DNA of 5,045 nucleotides, from NCBI GenBank assembly GCA_021779635.1, contig JAJYAH010000580.1, positions 1 through 5,045 of the forward strand, read 5' to 3'. This stretch comes from Pseudomonadota bacterium. GTDB lineage: Bacteria > Pseudomonadota > Alphaproteobacteria > Rhizobiales > Xanthobacteraceae. Positions 1-5,045 of the stretch are shown in pieces. The translations under genes and the position numbers were made by a program. The first letter of the stretch is position 1; the number at the start of each line of letters is the position of its first letter. The notes below the pieces were generated by a model, which was not told the origin of the DNA, did no database searches, and worked only from the letters and a program-made list of their open reading frames with translations.

Positions 1-394
1 CGAGCACGGTCATGTCGGCCATGCCGCCATGGCGATGGCGCTGGTCGAGATAGGCACGGAATACCGAATATTGCTCGGAGGTCGGCACCGCGCTGCGCTG
101 TTCGCCTGTTATGTCGGCGTTGCGCGCGAGAATCTTCTTGAAATTGCGCGAGGGCCGGAATTCGTTGGCGATGACGCGAACCGAAACACAGGCGCGGCAC
201 TGGTCGCAGGCCGGGCGATAGGCGATCGACTGGCTGCGCCGGAAGCCGCCATGGGTAAGCAGGTCGTTGAGGTCGCCGGCCTTGTCGCCGACCAGATGCG
301 TGAACACCTTGCGCTCGTGGCGGCCCGGCAGATACGGGCAGGGCGAGGGTGCGGTCAGGTAGAATTGCGGGGTATCACGCGAGTGCTGGGTCAC
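1..394 (-). CDS. bpt: Aspartate/glutamate leucyltransferase (arginyltransferase family), partial: C-terminus beyond left edge
   Basis: This cytoplasmic enzyme transfers leucine from Leu-tRNA to proteins with N-terminal Asp or Glu, marking them for ClpS/ClpAP degradation (N-end rule). Reading leftward from GTG at 394 gives 131 codons; the family is usually about 250 residues, so roughly half is present. Visible family signatures are [16 protein letters not shown] (residues 10-25, Cys19), the helix [22 protein letters not shown] (40-61), the CDQCRAC cluster (Cys63, 66, 69) and [19 protein letters not shown] (71-89). [19 protein letters not shown] (107-125) begins the C-terminal catalytic domain. 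GTG is the first possible start after an in-frame stop (404-406), and the resulting N-terminus fits the family. A GGAGG lies 13 nt upstream, rather far and inside a stem. Many databases call such genes arginyltransferase; the bacterial Bpt subgroup is leucyl-specific, but specificity cannot be proved from a fragment. Confidence 0.93.
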   Translation of the reverse strand, partial: MTQHSRDTPQFYLTAPSPCPYLPGRHERKVFTHLVGDKAGDLNDLLTHGGFRRSQSIAYRPACDQCRACVSVRVIANEFRPSRNFKKILARNADITGEQRSAVPTSEQYSVFRAYLDQRHRHGGMADMTVL

Positions 395-435
395 GGGATA
401 TCGTCAGCCTCCGGAAGCGAAGCAGGAGCCAGCAT
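391..435 (-). other. Possible 14-codon upstream reading frame overlapping the bpt start
   Basis: ATG at 435-433 opens a frame encoding [14 protein letters not shown]. It ends at a TGA sharing four bases (GTGA) with the bpt GTG start. The frame runs through the distal arm of the stem that hides the bpt ribosome-binding site, so ribosomes translating it would open that stem. It has no convincing Shine-Dalgarno of its own, and at this size an open frame can arise by chance. Recorded as a possibility only. Confidence 0.2.
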
Positions 436-454
436 CGCGCCGCGGAGGCTGACG
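402..454 (-). promoter_or_regulatory. 12-bp perfect stem sequestering the bpt Shine-Dalgarno
   Basis: Positions 402-413 (CGTCAGCCTCCG) and 443-454 (CGGAGGCTGACG) are exact reverse complements separated by 29 nt. In the minus-strand mRNA the distal arm contains GGAGG, the only good ribosome-binding site for bpt, and the proximal arm contains the matching CCTCC. The arm ends 7 nt before the GTG start. No U-run follows, so it does not look like an intrinsic terminator. The pairing is seen directly; a role in limiting bpt translation is inference. Confidence 0.55.
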
Positions 455-491
455 GTCAATCGGTTTGCCCGGCTGCTCAAAATGGCCCGGA

Positions 492-1040
492 TCAGAATGT
501 ACGCGCCGGTTGCGCAACTGGGGCGCGCACCGAATTGTTGATAACCACGGTTCCGAGAATGATATCGTGCAGCAGGCGCCGGCGGCTGTTGAACAGCCCG
601 ACCAGCAGAATCGCCGGCGACAGGAACGACACCGAAACCCAGAACACGACCGCGTGCATGGCGCCCAGCACGAAATAGCTCGGCGCGCCGTACCAGGTGC
701 GCATTTCCAGATCCATCATCCGCATGCCGATGGTAGCCGAATGCGGCCCGCCCAGCGATGCGCCGTAATAGACCAGGGCCCAGATCACCGAGGCCGGCGA
801 TACCAGCCAGAACAGTGCCCAGCCCAATCCCAGCGTCACGATGCCGAACACCGCAATGAACACGACCGCCAGAATTACCGGAATCGAAAGCACCAGCAGG
901 TCGATCAGGAACGCGAAAAACCGCCGCGTCAAAACGCCCCGAAACAATTCGGGCTCCAGCATGGGATCGAAAGCATGCGGCGGAACGCCGCCGTCGCTCC
1001 CCCAGGCGCCGCCCGTGTTACCCGAACCGCTATAAGACAT
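492..1040 (-). CDS. RDD family integral membrane protein
   Basis: This is a 182-residue inner-membrane protein of the RDD family (name from conserved Arg-Asp-Asp). The N-terminus (1-32) is Gly/Ser/Pro-rich and probably cytoplasmic. The RDD domain follows: RRFFAFLIDLLVL (39-51) carries the conserved Arg and Asp47, and hydrophobic segments lie at about 42-66, 68-92 and 121-149. A TIGMRMMDLEM motif (103-113) and LLHDIILGTVVI (156-167, Asp159) complete the pattern. ATG at 1040 is preferred because GGAGG sits 8 nt upstream (plus positions 1049-1053) and the protein starts MSYSGSG; in-frame ATGs at 1079 and 1064 lack a good ribosome-binding site. The gene lies between hemB and bpt on the same strand, with 97 bp before bpt. 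RDD proteins are diverse, some acting as sodium/proton antiporters, and no specific substrate can be assigned. Confidence 0.88.
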   Translation of the reverse strand: MSYSGSGNTGGAWGSDGGVPPHAFDPMLEPELFRGVLTRRFFAFLIDLLVLSIPVILAVVFIAVFGIVTLGLGWALFWLVSPASVIWALVYYGASLGGPHSATIGMRMMDLEMRTWYGAPSYFVLGAMHAVVFWVSVSFLSPAILLVGLFNSRRRLLHDIILGTVVINNSVRAPVAQPARTF

Positions 1041-1086
1041 GATCAGGCCCTCCGACTGTGCCATACCCGCGCAGGACATGGGAACC

Positions 1087-1106
1087 GGCCTTGGGCTTGC
1101 AAGGCC
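1087..1106. repeat. Short inverted repeat upstream of the RDD gene
   Basis: GGCCTTG and CAAGGCC form a perfect 7-bp inverted repeat around a 6-nt loop, about 50 bp upstream of the chosen RDD start. It could be a leader hairpin or a protein-binding dyad. No T-run follows on the minus strand, so it is not an obvious terminator. No function is assigned. Confidence 0.3.
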
Positions 1107-1156
1107 TCCTCGTCATTAACAAGCTGAAATATTCGGGCGATTCGGCGGTGTACCAT

Positions 1157-1236
1157 GTCATTCCGGGGTGCGTCGAAGGCGCGAACCCGGAAGCTCGGGA
1201 TTCCGGGTTCAGCCCTCCGGGCTGCTCCGGAATGAC
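1157..1236. repeat. 80-bp multi-armed palindromic repeat of the Bradyrhizobium GTCATTCCGG type
   Basis: The outer arms GTCATTCCGG (1157-1166) and CCGGAATGAC (1227-1236) are perfect complements. Inside lie three smaller arms: 1170-1182 (GCGTC/GGCGC with one wobble), a perfect 10-bp pair GAACCCGGAA (1183-1192) with TTCCGGGTTC (1201-1210), and AGCCC/GGGCT (1211-1223). The unit can therefore fold into a cloverleaf-like shape. I recognise this sequence as a dispersed intergenic repeat of Bradyrhizobium-type genomes, from memory and not from a search. It begins 8 nt after the hemB stop and may help end or stabilise the hemB transcript. Confidence 0.85.
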
Positions 1237-1244
1237 GACTGACC

Positions 1245-2952
<1,708 letters not shown>

Positions 2953-3416
2953 CGACCCGAAGCAACGACCAAAAAGTAGCGGCCCGAAACGTCCTTCTCT
3001 TTAAAAAATCCACGCGCAATCGACGCCTGTTGTGGCCGGCCGGCTCGATGATGTTGCCGTGCGCGGAAAAATTCGCATCAAATTTTCAGCAGTTTTCGCG
3101 GTAACTTTTCGGTCACCCTAACGCGGCGGTCACACCTGTTACGCAGGTGTTTCCAATTTGAACTGTCCTGTTTCCATATGCGACAGAACACGCAGACGAA
3201 GCGTGAACAAGGCGGTCTCACCGTCAATGAAAGGTTGCGAAAAGCCCTTTGTCTATGGGCTTAATCCGCGATTCACTGTCTTAAATTCATGATCTCTTTA
3301 TTGTCTTATTTAAGCTGATCTTCAAACGGCCCCCTTAAGTTGAAGCTATCAGGCGGGACACAAGTTTCGTCGAATAAGTCGATAAAAACGACAACAACGA
3401 CAACAGGGGAAGTGTC
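2953..3416 (+). other. 464-bp non-coding stretch: membrane-protein tail and long ldtR leader
   Basis: No credible gene is seen on either strand here. The stretch is clearly AT-richer than the flanking genes, especially 3001-3120 and 3270-3320. It holds the repeated heptamer CGGTAAC/CGGTCAC at 3099, 3110 and 3127, a perfect 7-bp hairpin (3132-3150), and AAGCCC/GGGCTT arms (3242-3247, 3257-3262). Just before ldtR is a short direct repeat CGACAACAA-CGACAACA. I could not identify a convincing -35/-10 pair or an intrinsic terminator for the upstream gene. A long 5' leader, a small RNA or a multi-site promoter are all possible. Confidence 0.5.
3132..3150. repeat. Perfect 7-bp inverted repeat in the ldtR upstream region
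   Basis: ACACCTG (3132-3138) and CAGGTGT (3144-3150) flank the 5-nt loop TTACG. The dyad lies about 270 bp before the ldtR start and just after the CGGTCAC repeats. It is compatible with a MarR-type operator or an RNA hairpin; no T-run follows. Confidence 0.35.
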
Positions 3417-3932
3417 ATGATGAAAGCCGTTGCAACGGCGGTTGAGACCGCTGAACGCTCTCCGGGCCAGGCTCCGGTGCAGCCGCTCTATCTCGAAGCA
3501 TTGACTTTGGTGGAGCGGCTGCATCGCCGGCTGCTCGACGTCATCAAGGATGAATTCGATCGCCGCGGCCGCGCCGACATCAATTCGGTGCAGGCTCTCT
3601 TGCTTTATAATATCGGCGACAAGGAACTGACCGCGGGCGAACTGCGCACGCGCGGCTATTACCTCGGCTCCAACGTCTCCTACAATCTGAAGAAGCTGGT
3701 CGAACTCGGCTTCCTCGACCATCAGCGCTCGCGTGTCGATCGCCGCTCGGTCCGCATCCGCCTCACCGCGCAGGGCCAGGAAATCCGCCGCATCGTCGAC
3801 GCGCTGTATCAGAAGCACGTCAAGACCGTGGAACAGGTCGGCGGCATCTCCAACGAGGAGTTCGCGACCCTGAACAAGTCGCTGCACCGGCTCGAGCGGT
3901 TCTGGACCGACCAGATCCTGTATCGGCTCTGA
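3417..3932 (+). CDS. ldtR: MarR-family transcriptional regulator LdtR
   Basis: This 171-residue winged-helix DNA-binding protein is expected to act as a dimer. A variable N-terminus (1-22) precedes the dimerisation helix LYLEALTLVERLHRRLLDVI (24-43). The recognition region is LTAGELRTRGYYLGSNVSYNLKKLVELG (71-98), followed by the wing DHQRSRVDRRSVRIRLT (101-117). C-terminal dimerisation helices (119-168) end in LERFWTDQILYRL. The TRGYYLGSNVSYNLKKL stretch is the hallmark by which I recognise the LdtR group. In Liberibacter and Sinorhizobium, LdtR-type regulators control L,D-transpeptidase genes and stress tolerance; no L,D-transpeptidase gene lies in this window. ATG at 3417 has AGGGGA ending 6 nt upstream; a second in-frame ATG follows directly. 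The gene stands alone, with a long leader and its own terminator. Confidence 0.93.
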   Translation: MMKAVATAVETAERSPGQAPVQPLYLEALTLVERLHRRLLDVIKDEFDRRGRADINSVQALLLYNIGDKELTAGELRTRGYYLGSNVSYNLKKLVELGFLDHQRSRVDRRSVRIRLTAQGQEIRRIVDALYQKHVKTVEQVGGISNEEFATLNKSLHRLERFWTDQILYRL

Positions 3933-4020
3933 GATTCTGCGATTGCCACCAAGGCCAAGCCGGCATCTCAAAAGACCGGCAGCCACCCATCGAGAGCACA
4001 TCCCCCAGGCGCACCCAGCG

Positions 4021-4060
4021 CGCATCGGTCCGGTTTTCCGGCCCGGTGCGTTTTGCTTTT
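4021..4060 (+). terminator. Intrinsic terminator downstream of ldtR
   Basis: CGCATCGGTCCGG (4021-4033) pairs with CCGGCCCGGTGCG (4038-4050) over 13 positions, with one G-U wobble and one mismatch. The loop is TTTT and the tail is TTTTGCTTTT. It lies about 90 bp after the ldtR stop and before the promoter region of the next gene, so ldtR is probably transcribed alone. Confidence 0.75.
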
Positions 4061-4138
4061 GGCGCTGCAAAAAATGGCCTTGCGAGCTGGAACTTGTTCC
4101 CGGCGTGAGCTTTATCAGTCCACATCGGAGAACCCTAG

Positions 4139-4166
4139 TTGATGCTGGTCGAGCGCGGCCTAAGCT
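4139..4166 (+). promoter_or_regulatory. Weak candidate promoter of the 74-residue protein gene
   Basis: TTGATG (4139-4144), a 16-bp spacer and TAAGCT (4161-4166) would give a leader of about 35 nt. The -10 match is poor. An alternative lies upstream: GGAAC (4089-4093) with CTTT after 16 bp, loosely like the general-stress EcfG pattern. Neither is strong. Confidence 0.25.
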
Positions 4167-4206
4167 CAAGGGTGATGAACGTCTGATCCCTAGCTAAGAG
4201 GATTTC

Positions 4207-4431
4207 ATGGAAGCCGCCATCGACCGCATCATGCAAACCTATGCGCTGCTGGTGAACAACAGCTCCGCTGCCGGGATCGAGGAGGCGCGCGCCAAGGTCA
4301 CCGAGTACATCGGCAAGCTGTTCCAGGCCGGTGAAAAAGACCCGCATCGCCTCACGGTATGCGGGCTGACCTATTTGCGCGAGCTCGACGGCTCAACCAA
4401 TCCGGTGAAGGCGGGGTTCACGGGGCTTTAG
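4207..4431 (+). CDS. Small conserved-looking helical protein of unknown function (74 aa)
   Basis: I do not recognise a named family. The product has no signal peptide or membrane segment and appears mainly helical: MEAAIDRIMQTYALLVNNSS (1-20), an amphipathic helix AGIEEARAKVTEYIGKLFQAG (22-42), then a GEKDPHRLTVCGLTYLREL segment (42-60) with the only Cys (52), and a short tail ending KAGFTGL. It is acidic to neutral and probably cytosolic. AGAGGA ends 4 nt before the ATG, and codon use is G/C-rich at third positions like the neighbouring genes, so it is very likely translated. From memory, similar short proteins occur in other Bradyrhizobium-type genomes. It is separated from ldtR by a terminator and so is probably its own unit. 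Confidence 0.8.
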   Translation: MEAAIDRIMQTYALLVNNSSAAGIEEARAKVTEYIGKLFQAGEKDPHRLTVCGLTYLRELDGSTNPVKAGFTGL

Positions 4432-4586
4432 GACGAGGAAAGCGAATGGGCTGTCCCAGACGCGACAGCGAGGTCCGCTCTACCCCCCTGAACTGACTTC
4501 GTCAGGGGAACCGTTCTGTATGAAAGGCGCCGACCTGAGACATCGCGGTCGAGCTGAGGGTCCGTTGCAGATGGTGCTGTCAGGCC
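4432..4586. other. Non-coding stretch with two small hairpins between convergent genes
   Basis: The two flanking genes converge here. GCTGTC (4450-4455) pairs with GACAGC (4464-4469). CCCCTGA (4485-4491) pairs with TCAGGGG (4502-4508), with an alternative inner pairing CTGAC/GTCAG over 4493-4505. Neither is followed by a T-run, so termination is only possible. Open frames over this stretch show no coding bias. Confidence 0.4.
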
Positions 4587-4925
4587 CTACTTGCCCTTGG
4601 GAAACAGCTTGTCGCGAACGTAACGCGAGGTCGGCGTCAGACGAATGCGGCGCGGTTTTCGCCATGTCGCCTTGTCGATCTCTTTCTTGTCCCCGATGGT
4701 GAGAGGACCGGACGCCTTTTTTGCGACGAATATCGCGTCGCTCATCTTGCGGCCCGACCGGCGGTCCTTGGCCTTGACTTCTTTCCAGAGCCTCAACCGT
4801 CCCAATTTGAGCTTAGGAAGCTCCTCTCGAATTTCCCGCAGCAAGCAATCTTTTTCCGTTTCGCGCCCACGCCTGCGGCCTCCCGGAAACATCCACCGCC
4901 GGTCACGCCGTCTTCTCACCAACAA
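4587..4925 (-). CDS. NUDIX hydrolase (MutT-like), 5' end uncertain
   Basis: NUDIX enzymes cleave nucleoside diphosphates linked to another moiety, using Mg2+. From TTG at 4925 the product has 112 residues. It shows MLVRRRRDRRWMFPGGRRRG and then the NUDIX box G16-x5-E22-x7-R30-E31-I32-x-E34-E35, with catalytic glutamates intact. The usual final Gly is Pro37 (REIREELPKL). Later parts include KMSDAIFVAK (60-69) and the end RYVRDKLFPKGK. The protein is strongly basic. The same frame is open further upstream to a TGA at 4982-4980, encoding AAKRRRVLLV, which looks like the first strand of the fold, yet no usual start codon exists there. Either TTG is used and that strand is short, or the 5' end is damaged. 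Substrate is unknown. Confidence 0.7.
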   Translation of the reverse strand: MLVRRRRDRRWMFPGGRRRGRETEKDCLLREIREELPKLKLGRLRLWKEVKAKDRRSGRKMSDAIFVAKKASGPLTIGDKKEIDKATWRKPRRIRLTPTSRYVRDKLFPKGK

Positions 4926-4979
4926 AACGCGCCGGCGCTTTGCTGCAACTAGGTCAGCGTTTTCGTGGTTCGAATCATA

Positions 4980-5045
4980 TCAGGCGGCCTCGGCGAGCTT
5001 GTAGGACCATGTGTGGATGACGGGGTGACGATTGACGTCGTCGAT
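4980..5045 (-). CDS. C-terminal 21 codons of an unidentified gene, partial at right edge
   Basis: The minus strand reads inward from the window edge as IDDVNRHPVIHTWSYKLAEAA followed by TGA at 4982-4980. Eighteen of 21 codons end in G or C, a strong coding signature for this genome, in contrast to the AT-richer third positions just after the TGA. I do not recognise the protein from this tail. It is in the same frame as the NUDIX gene downstream, with only the TGA and about 18 start-less codons between them. Confidence 0.5.
   Translation of the reverse strand: MDDVNRHPVIHTWSYKLAEAA

Noticed and set aside
29..541. Plus-strand open frame of 170 codons
   Set aside because: It is antisense to bpt, whose minus-strand translation matches its family throughout, and it runs across the intergenic hairpin. 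It is a GC-driven shadow.
465..1127. Plus-strand open frame of 220 codons, rich in Arg, His and Gln
   Set aside because: It is antisense to the RDD membrane protein, with low-complexity composition typical of reverse-strand frames.
3959..3980. GCCGG/CCGGC hairpin after ldtR as the terminator
   Set aside because: It has only a 5-bp stem with a 12-nt loop and no T-run; the structure at 4021-4060 is far better.
4089..4100. GGAAC-TT-GTTCC as a LexA box
   Set aside because: The half-site spacing does not fit the alphaproteobacterial GTTC-N7-GTTC pattern nor the GAAC-N4-GTTC pattern of Gram-positive bacteria.
3306..4169. Minus-strand open frame of 287 codons across ldtR
   Set aside because: It lies antisense to ldtR and continues through the ldtR terminator and both non-coding flanks, so it is not a gene.
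4645..5004. Plus-strand open frame of 119 codons
   Set aside because: It is antisense to the NUDIX box, with no domain and serine/arginine-rich shadow composition.

Overview
The window looks like a piece of an alphaproteobacterial chromosome of the Bradyrhizobium/Rhodopseudomonas group. The evidence is high GC content with strong G/C preference at third codon positions, HemB with the aspartate-type metal site known from Bradyrhizobium, the RDD-hemB-small membrane protein-LdtR gene set, and a palindromic repeat beginning GTCATTCCGG that I recognise as common in Bradyrhizobium genomes. I could run no database search, so the genus is an inference.

Left part (1-2390, minus strand): three genes read leftward. 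hemB (porphobilinogen synthase, heme pathway) comes first. Downstream of it are an 80-bp multi-armed palindromic repeat, an RDD-family membrane protein, and then bpt (protein N-end leucyltransferase), which runs off the left edge. The bpt Shine-Dalgarno lies inside a perfect 12-bp stem and just after a 14-codon reading frame, so translational control is possible. The hemB promoter carries a dyad resembling the iron control element bound by Irr.

Centre (2391-3932, plus strand): a divergent control region holds two copies of GTCATGAC nested inside an inverted repeat. It leads to a four-helix membrane protein (DUF6163-like). A 464-bp AT-richer non-coding stretch then precedes ldtR, a MarR-family regulator of the LdtR type linked in other alphaproteobacteria to L,D-transpeptidase and envelope stress genes. 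A good intrinsic terminator lies about 90 bp after ldtR.

Right part (3933-5045): a 74-residue, mostly helical protein of unknown function on the plus strand is followed by a non-coding stretch with small hairpins. Then come a minus-strand NUDIX hydrolase with an unsatisfactory 5' end and, at the right edge, the last 21 codons of an unidentified minus-strand gene. This end looks more accessory than the rest.

The genes are mostly housekeeping or regulatory and do not form one obvious pathway. I see no CRISPR array, tRNA, rRNA, insertion sequence or defence system, and no clear new multi-gene system. The most unusual signals are regulatory: the bpt leader structure, the hemB dyad, the nested palindromes and the long ldtR leader.
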